Source: Strigamia acuminata (lineage: Eukaryota > Arthropoda > Chilopoda > Geophilomorpha > Linotaeniidae). Taken from it: DNA of 60,000 bases. Below, piece by piece: positions 13,421 to 26,999 of the stretch. The DNA is taken from the NCBI GenBank assembly GCA_949358305.1, contig OX442315.1, positions 25,014,427 to 25,074,426 of the forward strand. Direction: 5' to 3'. The position numbers and the translations under genes are program-made. The notes beneath the pieces are model-generated. The model was not told the DNA's origin, made no database searches, and saw only the letters and a list, made by a program, of their open reading frames with translations. Positions within the stretch are counted from its first letter, which is position 1. Every line of letters begins with the position of its first letter.

Positions 13421-14321
13421 ATTCGATATTTTTTTAAAACCCGTAATGATACCGTAGCTAATTGGCCATGTCTTGTACTATACAGCAATCTATTACCGAC
13501 CGATAACAAACTGGATAAAAAATAAAAAAAAAATTTCAAAAATAAAGCTTCCGTTTTATAGGTTTAATTTTTTTGTTTTTAAATTTTTAAAAAAATTTTC
13601 CCTCCCGTTTTCAAGATAAACATATAACCCCCTTTGTTCAATATTCCCATTCTTTTTTATATTTCTCCTGAAAATTGCAGCATCTAAAAGCGATGGGAGC
13701 AGACAAAAACCCATTGAATTGATAAAAGAAATATCAAAATCCATGAAACTTTTAACACTAACATGAGAATTGAAACCAAGGTGGACATCAAAATTCCACC
13801 CTGGAGTATTGGGAAAACCTTTGTATACCTGGCACAATGTATGTAAACAGCCGGTGCACAAGAGTGAATAAGTTATATGGGGGCCTGCTCCTGTTTATAC
13901 TGGAATCTAAAATAGCTGAGCATCCGGCTTCGACGCTTTATACGAGGGTGTGGTCACAAGGTGTTGACGACTGCTCTGGGAGGGGGTGCGAGATGTCCAT
14001 CAAGATGCGAGTAACACTGCCAGAATACAAACACCCACATCTGCCGCTGGCATCACCATAAAAACGCCATTTCGACTCCATCAACATATTTATTTGTCCT
14101 CGAGAAATGGTGGCACGAGCAAAGCAAAGTCATCCCTTATGCAAGAGGATTTTTCACAGCCCATATACTGCCCTACACCACTGCGATTCACGACACGTGT
14201 CCCCTATATTGTTGGGACAACAAACTTCATCATCAACTTAGAAGCGCAGCCTAATTTTTTTTATTGTCACGCTATCACTTCTTCCCGGTTGCCACGTTAT
14301 GTTTTAGTGTTTTACCACCCG

Positions 14322-14340
14322 CTCTCTCTCTCTCTCTCTC
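14322..14340. repeat. (CT)n dinucleotide repeat
   Basis: Nine CT units plus one base, uninterrupted. Confidence 0.9.
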
Positions 14341-17300
14341 TTTTATCTCAGCCACTGACTGGTTTGTTTCATCACCAAATTGTATACATCTATCGGATAA
14401 GTAGGTTTTCACAAGTAGAAAGATCTGCAACCAATCAACTTGATGCGCATGCGTCGTTAATGAGAAGTCGCTGCCACTCGAATGTAAGATGCAGCACTTG
14501 AAGTGTTCAGTGGTTTAAGAAGGGCATGTCCAGAGCCTTAAAAGATAAATGAGGCCCAAATGGAGAGCAGAGACTTGTGTTCTGTTTACACTCGCCACTC
14601 AGGCCAAGAGTGTGACAGCTGGCTCCACGCTTATCCATTCATCAACGCTTCCGAACACGTGAGCCATGTGTTTCGAGTAAGCGCATTTCAATAGTCTAGT
14701 TCACACTGTTGCAATATCACATCTCAAGCTGAGAAAAATCGATATGAGATGTGCCAACGCGTGATGGCGACATCTGCGCCTAAATCATACTATAAAATGT
14801 TCCTTTACGGATCACAAAATGACCCGAGCCTCTTTTATCTGGGAATATGTCAAGAATGCTAAAAATGTAACCAATACTCGCCCTGCTTTGCTCCTTTATT
14901 TTTATCACTTAACTCGCAATTCATCATAGCACAAAACATGTCTTCTTCTCAAAAACCAAGCTCCCAATTACTCTCTTTTGCTTCTTAACAAATTACTATA
15001 ATGAAACAGAAAAGAGTCAACCAATACTCAGAAGCCCACTAAGGGCGAGTTGCCCATATGGAAAGAAACAACTTTCCCCACGCCTGACAGAGAGGGCGGG
15101 TCTGTCAGCCAACTTGGAGCCTCTAGTATCTCTTGCACACCATACAGCATAGCTTTCCCTGAGGATTTCTTTGCTTGTCTATCCTTGTCAGCCTTGTGCC
15201 TCATTACAGGACCATTACAAATTGAGCCACAAGTTTGAACTATAAGGTTAGATGAGAGAAATGACCTTTCACTTGGAAAATAGAATAATACAACCACGAC
15301 ACAACTCTGTCCTATAACAAATTAATTTTTCCTTCTTTCTTTTATTGGTCTTGCCTTGTTGACTACAGTATTTGCCGACTCTCCAATTAACTTATTTCGC
15401 TCTTCTCGTATATACACAGAATACAACGTGCTCATTTAATCAAGTTAAACCTGTCAACTTGTTGTACAAACACCAATTGTACGCTTTGCATTAACAAGAT
15501 GACTTCAGTGTGGTCCATATGACTAAAGCACTTTGCAGAGAGCAAAGGTTTCCATAAATTTAACTAGGGTGAATTATTCTCCCGTTTCATCATCAGCCTC
15601 GTACTCATCAATGCATCATCGTGCGCAAAAAATTGGAGCGAAAAAAGTTAAAAACGAACCAATAATTTAACTTTTTATAAAAGTTCAAAGGCCAAGTGAC
15701 GAATGATATGTGCATGTGTCTTAAGGGAAAATAAGGAGCGGAAAAAGTGCACTGAGAAATTAAAGTACCAAAAAAAAAATAACAAAAAAAACATCAAAGC
15801 AAACTTTCCCTCCAAAAAAAACAAAAACTAATTTCATTTCATTTGTATAATTAAACAAAATTGTCCTATAAAAATTCAAGGCCCTGATGAAAATGTTTAT
15901 TGTTCTTCCTTGTTGGTCTGCACTCTGCAGCGGCAAACCCTAATGCAACCATTCACAATTCATGAAACTTTACTTCCTGTTTGACCGGAAATTAAAAATT
16001 TTGATCAAATTTGGACAATTACAAATTCGCACTAAACATTCCCACAAAAAACCATCCAAAACACCAAAAAAACGTGAACAAATCCTTTAATTTGTTGCAT
16101 TTTTCGTCTACACGCCGTCCACTCGATAAACTAACGAGCGAGAGGAACCTCCTTAAGCAGATGAAGTACGAGGCATGCTGTGAAAATGGCTGCCTTCACT
16201 CACGACTATGATGAATCGTCGTCTCCCCTTCTGAACACATGTTAGTATCGTGTTTAGTTACCAACTCCAAACGAGGGGACAGATGTGTTTATTTAACACT
16301 AAGGAAACGGACATCGTCGATGCCAAGCAGGTGGTAAACCTCGTTCTACCAATCTTAAACGACAAGAATTCACTCCTATTTCAAACTCTCGGTGCACGGT
16401 TTCAGCATCACGTTACAACTTGTACTACAACCGTTTTAACTCTCATAAAAAGAAAAAAAACCAAAAAAAGAAGAAAAAAAAAAAAACTTTCTGTTATCAG
16501 TACGCCTCATTTAAAACTGAAAAATAAATTTCTCCAACGTCAAAAATAACTGCAAACACATTCAAAAAATACTTTTCCAAGTATAGAATTTAAAAAAAAA
16601 AAAATTTAAAAAAAAAAAAAATAGTGTTACAACTTGTCTTTTGTCATATTTCCTTACACATGACATTAATTGTTGTTTAAGAGTCACCAGATTGTTAAAA
16701 ATATGAGCTGTCAAATCGTATTGGCCAGGGCTGTTAGCATGTCTAAAATGCTTGCCATTTCCATTCATCTTAGCAAACAAGTCAACTCGGCTGAACTCAA
16801 GCTTTTTTTTTTCCAACCAGACCCCCTTCTCTTTTCCCGTTTCTTTCCCAGTTCCCACATTCTTTTCTTGTGGGTAATTTTTTTTCCAAATCTAAGACAT
16901 ATCCTTGAATCTCACGCTGAGATAGAAATGTTGAGATTACTTACAACTATCCTTGACTTTTCCTTCCCCTCAACTCAAATATAAAAATAATAATAATAAT
17001 AAAAAATAAACTTTCAGCAATTTACGACGCACTAAAGGATAATTCCGTATTCACCCTCAAAACCTCAGATCTAATCAACCCGCTCCAAACCCCAGGAACT
17101 CCCAAAACATGGTCACAAACTCTTTTGTCCCTTCCAGTGGATTGGGCAAACAGCTTAAAAGCAAAATGACCACTCAACAAAAAGTTTACAAAGAGGGCTT
17201 GGCATTCGGGTGTCATTTGCTCCTTGCTAACTAATTTGAAGTGACCACACAGGAGGAACGGCTCGTCCCATGCCCTCCTGAGCTAATGACGTGTTGGCAC

Positions 17301-18306
17301 TGCACATGACCCCAGGGGGTCAAACAGACAGCGCGTTCACAGCAGACAAGGCGCCAGTTGGGGGCGCCAGAGTCACAGCACGACATTTGGCTAATAAGTC
17401 CGAAAAAATATCGTTCGCATCCATTTAACAACTAAAACTAACCAGTAATTGATTTTTTTTCTATCTTATTAATTTTTCTTACAACACCACCCCCAAGCCG
17501 ACTTAAAATAAAAACATATTCCCCCTCTATTCTATTACTGTTTCCTAAACATTAAACTAGTTCCTGCATTTATCCGTGTAATTACGCGCAAGCACCTGTC
17601 AAATTCAATTGTGGTTTACATTTTTGACGTCAAGGAAATATTCGCGTTTTTCCTCCATATACAAAACAGAGTATAGTCCACTCTGATTTTCCTCGTACAG
17701 TGCATTGTAAAACAGGATATGGGTGTGCAAGAGCAGGAAAAGAGAGCTGCTTTCTTCCATCAACCACAATCGGACAGCTCCTTCTCATGTTCGACCTGGC
17801 TGCGTCTTTGATGGACATTTCACACAGAGAACTCTGACGAGCCGTCTTTTATGATAGAAAGCCGTCAACTTAGATCAAGCAGCAACAAAAGGCAATTTCT
17901 AAATTCAACGTTTTCACACATCAAAATAGATGTAAAAAAAAAAGAAAGAAAAAAAGAAAGAAAAAAAACTTTCAGGTTGAACCTTAACTGAATAGAATAT
18001 CAGCAATGTTTACACAAGGAGAAAAAAAAAAACGGCACCTTTCAGCACATCAAATTTGCATAAGTCGATGAACATATTCAAAGACCTGACAGTTAATCGC
18101 TACCAGGAAATTCCTGCTTGCTGTGTCCCGACTTCCTGTTCGTCGTGAGGAGACAACAAGAACGTACAATCGAATCAAACTACACGTATCAAACAACATG
18201 ATACACGGTGTTTCCTCGTTGTAAAACATGTCCAACATTGAGTTTGCATTACAAGATGGGGGTGAAAAACAGGAATGGAAAAAAAAAATCGAAACTAAAA
18301 ACCAAC

Positions 18307-21300
18307 CTTATGCTTGACTAAACGCGGGTCATCGCGAAGAAGTAGTGTAAGGGCGAGATAATCACCCTGAGCACACTTGACAAAAAATTCTCGACTTCCA
18401 GGATCGGTCTACACAGAAAATAAGAAAAAAATAATAATAATTTTTTCACTACTATGATATTAACTACTTACAGCTGAAGTGACGGATGTTGTTTCATCGT
18501 CATCTTTCACCTAAAATAATAAAAGAATTAATTTTAATTTGCAATCAAATTTATATTTTCTTAAGATTTCCGAAATGGACGCCGTAAGTTTTCAATACAA
18601 TTGTACATTTTAATTTATGCACAAAGACAATACTGCAGCATTTCGAGTGAATAAATGTCTAATTGAAGCTAACACTCAATGCCAATTTTTTTTTAAACAC
18701 CATTTAATATCTTTTTTTATTCTAACGCATTACTTCCAGCTGATAAGCAAACAATGAAATGTGTCGAAATTTTCACAAGCTTATCGTCCACATGATCGAA
18801 ACTATGCCATTTTGTCCTCATTTGTATTGTCAACAACTCATGTGTACTAACGCAAAAACAAATAACATTTTATTCCTACATCTCCTCCCCATCCCTCCCT
18901 AAAAATATTCTTCCACACACGCTTTCCAACTCGAGAAAACTTTAATTTTTTAATTTCTTTAAAACAAACAATTCAACTCCCCCGAAATAGCACTATATTA
19001 ACTTTAAAAACTCAACGAAGAAAAAAAAAATATGAAGCAAAGTAAAGGAGAAATTCCCCATCCACAGAGAGAATATAATCTACGACATCAAAAACATCGT
19101 TAAGGTTGGTGAAGTAAATTAACACATCATAAATAATACCTGGTTGTCAAACCAACTGCAAGCAGCTGTCTTGTGAAGGAGATAGCGAGGATGAGACTAC
19201 CTATTAAAATTTAAACCTCTAGGCTAAATAAAAACGTCCGTCAACTAATTTGTAACTTGTACCCTGTTCTCAAATCAATATTCTCGACCCACGAGCTAAG
19301 CGTTCTTTTATTATCAAAATGGCAGCGTGCGAGCAACGACGAGACAGTAATCATTACATTCAACTAAATCTAACTAATAAAAATATCATAATAATAAAAT
19401 CTGACATTCCGGACTAGAAATGCAAATCAAATAATTACGGTAATTGCACTATTAAAGTATTTAAATTTTTTTTAAAAAAATCTGGCCATTCCAAAAAAGA
19501 GTGCTGTCAGTTTTTTTTGGGTCTTGCAAAATCAGGTTTTAATCAAAACTTTTCTAAGTATCTCCAGAAAAAATGTTTGCATGCAATGGCGTAACTACTT
19601 TTTTGGCCACCCTAACCAGACCTAACTCCAATCTTTATGGGGCCCCATACAGGGCCAACATTTTCTTTTTCTTTATCTTTACGAGGAGGCCCCATTGCGC
19701 CCCGTTGCAATTATGCAATTAGTTCGAAGTAGAAAAGAGCATTGAATTTTCAGTCAATTTGCGCGAACTGTTTTTCGACCTCAATTTGAAAATTTACACA
19801 TATTGACCCAGGGGTCGGAAGTAATTTTAAGTGGGGTCCGAATACTATTGAAATTTTTTATCGAGGTCCAGAAAAAAAAGACTTAAAAACCTTACTAAAA
19901 ACCTAAGAAAACGGAAAAAACACTTAAAAACCAAATAAACCCCCCAATAAACACACACAACCCAAAAAATACCAATAAAACCAAAAAAAACAGGAAAAAA
20001 AACAAGAAAAACAAGAAAAAAAACACCGAAAAACAAAAGAAACCGAGGGAAAAACGTCGCTAAAACGCCACCGCGGTCCAAGTTTCGACCTTCCACGGTC
20101 CGTATCCGGACCTCGGTCCGCCTGTTGCCGACCGCTGTATTAACCGAACAGTTAAATTACACAAATCGACACCAAAATGACCGAAGTTGAGTTTGCTTCA
20201 TTTTGAGATTTTTGTCGATTTTCTAACGAAACCAATATTTTAAAATATTTTTTATTTAAATTTAAATTTACTAAAGGATTTTCTTCAGGTGTAACAAATT
20301 GCAATATGTGCCATCACAAAACACATTTCAAGCTTCAGAATCGTGTCACATGATCCACCAGGAAGTTAATAAAACTATTCAAATTACTCGACAAAATTTG
20401 CAAATTTGCCTGCTGCAAAACGCACTGCCAAAAACTATTTAAATTTTATTTATATTAAAAATAAAATATTTATTATTTATTTATTACTAAATATTTCATT
20501 GCGTTAAAAACATACATCATTATCACCCACCAAAAGTATCGAATAATTTATAATTCCTTACTTTATCTTTCCTTTTCGGTGTTACACTTTGTGGCTTCAA
20601 ATTAATTTGCGATTCAGATGCGATTTTGTTCAATTTCGATGCATGTTCTTTAACACTTAAACGAGGCGCTTGTTCATCAACCACCGTGTTATTATCTTCC
20701 TAAAAAGAGAGGACAAAAAATCCATTTATTTATTTCAAATGACTCATTTATCATGGATAATCCATGATTTAGTTTAAATCCATTACCTGATCAGGTGGCG
20801 CTGGTGCACGCGGTTTTTTGTTCTCTTTATAGCTTTTTTTCCTGGGTGGTGCAGTCGGACTGTACGAATCTGCGCCATCGCCCGGTGGCGGCTGGACCAT
20901 TAATTTCTCACTCTCTTCTTGTTTTAAATTCGTAAGTAGGATGTCAGGACTTGATTGACTTTGAGTAATACGTGTCACGAATGGAGTTTCAGGAAGTCCA
21001 ATGGGTTGAGGGTCGTAAAAAACTTCGTTGTCCAAATACTCCGTGCTAGAATTCGTTGTTCCTTGAGAACCAAATCTCGAAACCGGCGAAAGTGGTTCAA
21101 GTGGAGCGTAAGAATAGTCGTTACGTAATTTAATAACTTTTTCATCCTAAAATAAAATTAAACTCAAATTATTACCTCAACAAATTTTCAATTTCTAAAT
21201 TTTTATTTAAAAAAATGTAAACATTACTTACATTTATTTTTTTTACAACGGCTACGACTTTAACGTAATCCTTAAACAGTTCTTTCAACTCTGTTTCAAA

Positions 21301-21798
21301 AATATAAAAACAAAAACAGGTAATGTCATTTTATCATCCCAAATTACACGACTCGACGCAAACGTAAATTATTTATTAAAAGGCCAAAAAGGATGATGAG
21401 TCAAACGCGCTTCCGTAATGATAAACCTCCTTACAATAACAAATTTCGAATTATAATATTCATGCTAATTCAGTCCGTATTTGGACTCGGAAATACACCT
21501 GTAACAAGTTGAGCATAATAAACACGTTTTTAATTCATATTGTGGTTATTTTATACCGAATTAAGTAGTTAAATTTTAATCGTATTTGTTTTCGATAGTA
21601 TAAAGAGGTGCCATTGCCAAAGACGCTTCGTGACCTCTAAATTTGGTGTTTTATTCGAGCACAAAACTCACCTGGTTTCGTTGGATCCTTAAGAAACTGT
21701 CTGAAATGTCTGGCTATTTCTTGGTTTGTAACTACTCCGCCCCGCTGAAGGATAAAAACACGAACGGACTCCAAACTTAACTCCGTGGGAGCCGCCAT
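18307..21798 (-). CDS. Sowah: Sosondowah-like (SOWAH) ankyrin-repeat protein, first six coding exons (3' part not seen)
   Basis: Six minus-strand exons join in frame: 21798-21672, 21290-21232, 21146-20787, 20699-20562, 18510-18472 and 18408-18307, together 275 residues. All have AG acceptors and GT donors (GTGAGT, GTAAGT, GTAATG, GTAAGG, GTAAGT, GTTGGT). The start ATG lies in a good context (AAACATGGCG). Residues 1-62 (ELSLESVRVFILQRGGVVTN, then ELKELFKDYVKVV) match the conserved N-terminal domain of SOWAH proteins as I know it. Residues 63-240 are a low-complexity linker with proline-rich stretches (APPRKK, APAPP). Residues 242-275 (DPGSREFFVKCAQGD, ending in VKHK) match the segment that opens the SOWAH ankyrin region. 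The following ankyrin exons were not found down to base 1 and probably lie outside the window. The molecular role of SOWAH proteins is poorly known. Linkage to Iroquois supports the identification. Exons 3-6 are all whole multiples of three. Boundaries are read by eye. Confidence 0.85.
18511..20561 (-). other. Sowah intron 4 (2.05 kb), with a hAT-like insertion
   Basis: The intron runs between the exon ending at 20562 (donor GTAAGG) and the 39-nt exon starting at 18510. It is AT-rich and has no coding potential. It holds the hAT-like element at 19809-20137 and a second, shorter degenerate candidate near 19584-19707. The F-rich minus-strand ORF at 19845-20096 is a by-product of the A-rich core of the first element. 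Confidence 0.7.
19809..20137. mobile_element. Non-autonomous hAT-like DNA element (MITE), 329 bp
   Basis: The left end reads CAGGGGTCGGAAG. The right end, on the opposite strand, reads CAGCGGTCGGCAACAG. The first ten bases agree at nine, and both resemble the common hAT terminus CAGGGGTCGGCAAC. The flanks are an imperfect 8-bp target duplication, TATTGACC at 19801-19808 and TATTAACC at 20138-20145, the length expected for hAT. The interior has no transposase, only A-rich sequence between GC-richer ends. One mismatch in the duplication and one in the terminal repeats suggest an old insertion. Confidence 0.65.
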
Positions 21799-21900
21799 GT
21801 TTGAACCCAACTTTCAACTGCGCAGACGCGAGGCGCCAAATTCAAAATCCAGAATCACTAAAACCTGAATAATACCAAGAAAGAAAAAAAAAGAAAATAT
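21799..21900 (-). promoter_or_regulatory. Probable 5' UTR / proximal promoter of Sowah
   Basis: The stretch just upstream of the Sowah ATG is GC- and CpG-richer than its surroundings (forward GCGCAGACGCGAGGCGCC). On the minus strand it contains TTTGGCGCC, which resembles an E2F site. No TATA box is evident. It faces the Iroquois promoter about 5 kb away, so the two genes are divergently transcribed. The transcription start was not located. Confidence 0.4.
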
Positions 21901-24900
21901 CAACACATTTTTTCAAACCAAACTTTAAAATTCCATTCTATTTAAAGCAGAGAAAAAAACAATTATTTAAAAACAAAAGTATATGTAAAAATAAGTGCAA
22001 TCTAAATTTAAACAATTCACTGCAGATTGATCGTGGCGTATAATCACAATACAAACACTAATTAAGGGGTACGGGGTTGCTCATTTTGTCAACACAGCTG
22101 TATTTCTGTATTTTATGTTGACTTTGGCTCACAAACCTTGGTAAAATAAACTACTAATGTCGCACGAGATGACAATCCCCATCCTGACAACTCCTCGTCC
22201 GCAAATTCATCCGTTCTCAGCACCACAAACAACTCGTCAATCCCGTCCACGTTCCATTCCATTCCCCACGAAACTAAAATACAACCCGTGTTTCTTCATT
22301 CTCATAATTTTATCAATTAAAATATTTGCCTAACGAGCCATCAGAGCCAGCGTAGAATTAGAAAGCACGTCGTTGGCTTCCAAAAATAACAGCAATAAAA
22401 ATACAATTTAAAAACTGTTTCGTAAAGCAAACAAAAGGACACTTTTGATGGACAGTGAGGGTGGATATTTGTAAAACTGTGTGACATGAAAGGTCGGGAG
22501 TCAGAAAGTAGGGGAACCACACACTCCCCTAACCCAACACTTAAATTGGGAATTTGTGTCTGGCTCCAAGATTGACAGATCGTGAGCTGCTTGTGATTTG
22601 TTTATTCTTTGGATTAGCATGGGATTTACGCTAGATTAGGATCCTAATGGATGAACATGGTTCCATCCACTCACGGTGGGAGGAGATCAGTGTGCACACA
22701 AGGGTGTCGCACGTGGAACCTCATGTTAGTTTGGGTGGGTGGAGGACCTGCCTTTCAAGTCCATCTGTTGTGGATTCGCTAATAAAAAAAATAGAAAAAA
22801 GAAAGCGTTGCTCTTGCTCGTGGTTAAATGTAGCTTTTAAGCGTGAATCTTGTAACATACACATCGTTTCTCAATTTCCGATCAATTTCCTCGTAAATTC
22901 GAAAAAGCTATTTTTGCGTGGTGTTCAACACACATGTCTGTTTAATTTACACCGTTTATCGCCAACTAATTGCTGCCATACGGGCTGGCAATGGTAAAGA
23001 TAGTGCACATTTGGTCAACATCATTGCGATTTCGCCCCACCCAGTAAATTAAATTTTTCGCGTTAGATTCGAGGGAAATAAGTGAGAAATAATCGATAAA
23101 CCCTTAGAAAAATTGGATTCAATTTATCAATAATACACCGCTAATATCCATGCACATGCGTCCTTTTAAGACTGCGTGAGAAATGAGGCTGTAATTACAC
23201 ACAAGGCATGAGAACGAACACGAAATTTGAAGCTTGTCACACTCCAAATCAATGTTTGGATAATACAATGCATTTGAATTGCTGATTGTGTGCCACATGT
23301 TTGTTTTATGACTTATTTCCCGTGTGTTAAAAATACAGCAATAAAAATGTACTAGCACAAACTGTTTATTTAGTCTAAAACAACTCTGACTCATGGAATA
23401 TGCGAAAAATTTAAGTCAACAAACCTCGAACTTAAATAAAAAAAGAAAAAAGATTTAATTTTTCAATCTAATTCACCATAAAATCTAAACTATTTTTTTT
23501 TTAAGAAACGAGTGTAATTAAGGTTGAGTTGCAAGTTAAGTGAAACTGTCTTGTTATTGGGCCAAAGCTTATCAGTAAACCGCACCCTGATGGCTGCGAG
23601 AAGCAAGAGGGATGTCTGTGGCACCCCTACAAGTCTCCAGACTGTTCATTGCATGAGTGATGAGTGGAGTAAGTTGAAACTTTCGCGAGACTAGTGTTAC
23701 AGACTGGCTGGCGACTTGCCGCTAAATTTGTCCCCAAGTCTAGTGACGATTACGAGAATAAATGAGCCAAGGATGCTGTCGTCCAACGTCTTAAGATTAC
23801 GAGGGGAAGAAAATGTTGTTCAAACCTCATTCTCTTATTTTCATCTTGTTTTTCAATCCGATTCCTTCCGCTACATTTTTTTTCTCAGCCGAGTCTGGTT
23901 ATGTTTATACAATTTCAGTTCCTGTTGCCGTTTATTTAAACGACATGTTGTGACTAGCAAAAATCATCATCCTAACTAAAGACATCTGTAAATTCAAAAA
24001 ACCTATTAATAATCCATTAGTGCATCCTTAGAGCTGTATATTGGAAAGGGGGAAGACACACCACCTGGTAGCAATTTCTTTCTTCAAATCTTTTCACATG
24101 TCACATCCAAAAATTCAAGTTTAAGAACTTTATTTTTTTTTTTACATTTTATTTTCCTAATAAATATTGTACGAGTAAAAACTAAAACTCTTCAGGGAAG
24201 TCAACCTGCTAAGTAAAGCTCTTGTAGTAATAAGCACTGGAGTTTATGTATGATTTATGACCCAGTCCTAAAAGTTGTTAGAATAAAAATAAAAAATAAA
24301 ATTTAATATCTAAATGAAAAAAAAACTAACAACTCCACCTCTAATTGGAACTCGCATATAAAACTTTTATACTTTTACAGATACAAAAAAAATTAATTGA
24401 ACATCCAGAACATGCAAGGTTAAATCAAGGCTTTTCGACACGTGTTTACATTACTTTGTGCATAAAAGTTTTACAAGAAAGTTATTATCTTAAAGTCCTT
24501 CAGGTGTTGGATGTCAATTTGACAGCACGTAACGCCACATACGGTCAATGCAGGTCAGTGGCAAACATGATGTAAAGTTGTTTTCCGCATCATTTAAGCC
24601 TAAGTGCTTCAAAACAAAAATTGGACATGTATTTTCATTTGTAAAAAATACATAAAAAAAATAATAACAATAATATTTTAATTAAAAAATGGATTTTAAA
24701 AAAAAAATTAAATCATAACATGACAAAATGGATAAAACTTAAGTGTTGCCATGTGATGTGCACGCACATGAGAGTATCAGTAGTCGTTTGATCAATATTA
24801 ACTCTTATTGGCCACCGGAAATTCCTTAAATCCCCCCTGCTGGTGAGAAGAAAAAGTAAGGAGTCCGATGGTCTCTCCCGATAAGGGTCTTGGGGGTGGA

Positions 24901-26999
24901 CAACTCCGCCTACAAACATGGGGCAATAAATAACCCACTCAGGTAGGGGTAATTTGGCCTTCCGTTTAAGATTTAAGACTCGAGTCCCGTTTACATTCAA
25001 GTGAATATTTGCACCCGAAATTCCGCTATGTACAAATATTCCGTTCTGCCGCTATAGAAATGTTTCAAAAATAAATTTACCGTGACCGTTTATTAAGAGG
25101 CTTTTAAATGAGAAAAAAAAACCATTATTTTCACGAAAACATCTGTATTTGTAATCAAGAAAGAAATTCACCGTAATAAAATAAAAGGCGAAAACAAATT
25201 AAAAGCTCCGATATATAATTTCTAGGCCGTTAAAGCGAATCATAATTTCCAATAGCCAAAAGATATAAATTTTGTTTTATGACGATGGTGCATCTGTAGT
25301 TGGTTTCTTTTATGATTGAGTCAACTCGATCCTTGTTCACAATTACATCGGACATGCGTAATTACAGTGTGCTTGACGTGTAGGCTAAGAAAATTGCCCC
25401 ATCACCTGCACGAACATGCAACTACGTCATAATCAACAAGCTGTCATATATGCCCTATTGTGCAAGAAGTCGATATCAAAGGGCCTTCTAATCAATGCCA
25501 TTAAGAAGATGGCGTGTCACGAACGTTTTAAGTACACCGTTTCGAAGCCTCGCGATGAAATACCGGTAATAAAAAAAAGAAGAAAAATCGTGACGTCACA
25601 ATTGGGGTTATTTAAAAATTTGTAAATTTTACACTTTCACACCTTTTTTAATCCCCAAAGAGGTGCTAACAAGTAAGAATTGTTCAGTTTTATTAACAAA
25701 TTGATCTGTTGAAGGGTGTGTTCAAAACAAGGTGTCGGGTAAAGTGGAATTAAATGAGAGCAAGCGCCGTTTGAGAAAATATGAGGCCGAGTTAAAAGTT
25801 AAAAGCGGTTTTCTTTGTGAAACAAGTTCATAAATTATGTAATCCGTATACACCACTTGCTGTTTGTCTAATGTTTGTAATTGATTAATTGTACCGTGTA
25901 TATATTTTAATTTTTTTTAAAATTGAATTTCTCACTTTAAAAACTTCCTTCTCCGAAAAATGCATTATTTATAAAGTGGCAAATTGGTTGTTTTGTCTGT
26001 ATCTGACATTCGCATTATTTACATAATCCTAATACAACTATCACGCAACAAGTTTACTTATGTTTGTTTATTCTATTTTTCAAGCAACTGTAAGCAAACA
26101 AGTAATTTTTTATTTAAATTTCTACTTTCCATATCCATTATCAATTTTGCGCCCTTCTCCGCCTATTCATCACTATTCACCCTATATTAGATTTAAAAAA
26201 TAAATAAAATAAAAAAGAGAGAAAGAAAGAAAGAAAAATTAATTAATTAATTAATTAAATTTCATCATTTGTGTTCAGTGAAATTATTAATTAGAACTAC
26301 AAAATAAATAGACACATGAAATTTATATTGTAATAAAATGCCATTCGGACATCACTCCATAATTAAATACGAAATTGATCGTAGCAGTTTCGGGATATAC
26401 AATAATTTGTTATTGCGCAAATTATTAATTGCCAACAAGTTAGCTGTAATTGTAAAACTGAGTAAAACAAGTGCTCAGAATTTAACACCGGTATTAATAA
26501 CGTTCAGGACGCACCTGCGTCAATTACGAAAATTAAAATAAAAAATAAAAAATAAATAAAAAATAAATAAAAAACTTATATTTCTTCAGAGACAATTTTG
26601 AAACAATTATGAAAAACTCAAGAACCGAAGAAGCTTTTGAAGCGTGAATATGAAACCTTAATTTATAGCCTATTGTCAATGCCCCACATAGCACAGAGGT
26701 GTACAAAGTGACAGTCCAACACCGAACAATAGAAAACAATCTGTTCAAATCCAAATTAATAAAAATAAAATAGAAAAAGTGGCCATTTTCCATTCTATAA
26801 ATGTCACATAAAACCCTAGTACTTTACAATTCTGTCAACAAGCTAGGCACTACAGCACTACATAGGAACATAACTTATGAAAGAAACACAAGAGCAATTA
26901 ATTAAACAACTCATCCTCGAGTCTAAAGTTGAAGAGGAAAAAAAGTGGACTTTTTCTAATTCATCTCACACATGAAGAAAGTAAGAAACCCAACCCACC
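21901..26999. other. Intergenic space between Sowah and Iroquois starts, no gene recognised
   Basis: Shared 5' region of the two divergent genes. Balanced islands lie near 22480-22760, 23570-23790 and 24800-25000. AGATTGACAG at about 22569-22578 is one base from the PBX-MEIS consensus. Simple repeats include (GAAA)n and (AATT)n at 26216-26258 and an AAAT-rich run at 26534-26575. No ORF is convincing. Confidence 0.6.

Larger units (their letters stand above)
9080..18300. other. No gene recognised; candidate regulatory desert
   Basis: AT-rich background with balanced islands near 10840-11130, 13220-13420, 13780-14060, 14560-14800, 17060-17400 and 17640-17860. Simple repeats include an A-rich run at 9230-9292, (CT)n at 14322-14340, (AAT)n at 16986-17001 and GAAA-rich sequence at 17937-17967. 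The many ORFs of 60-170 codons are unlike known proteins, and the longest (13986-14501, plus) reads through the (CT)n tract. Searches by eye for the SOWAH ankyrin motif GYTALHWAA on the minus strand found nothing. Confidence 0.6.

Noticed and set aside
13986-14501. 171-codon plus-strand ORF
   Set aside because: It runs through a (CT)n repeat giving a Leu/Ser run, has no recognisable domain or splice context, and overlaps other frames of equal quality.
1-18300. Search for the remaining SOWAH ankyrin exons on the minus strand
   Set aside because: No segment encoding a GYTALHWAA-like motif was found by eye; I therefore leave the gene as partial.
19845-20096. Phe-rich 83-codon minus-strand ORF
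   Set aside because: It is the reverse of the A-rich core of the hAT-like element; low complexity, no family.
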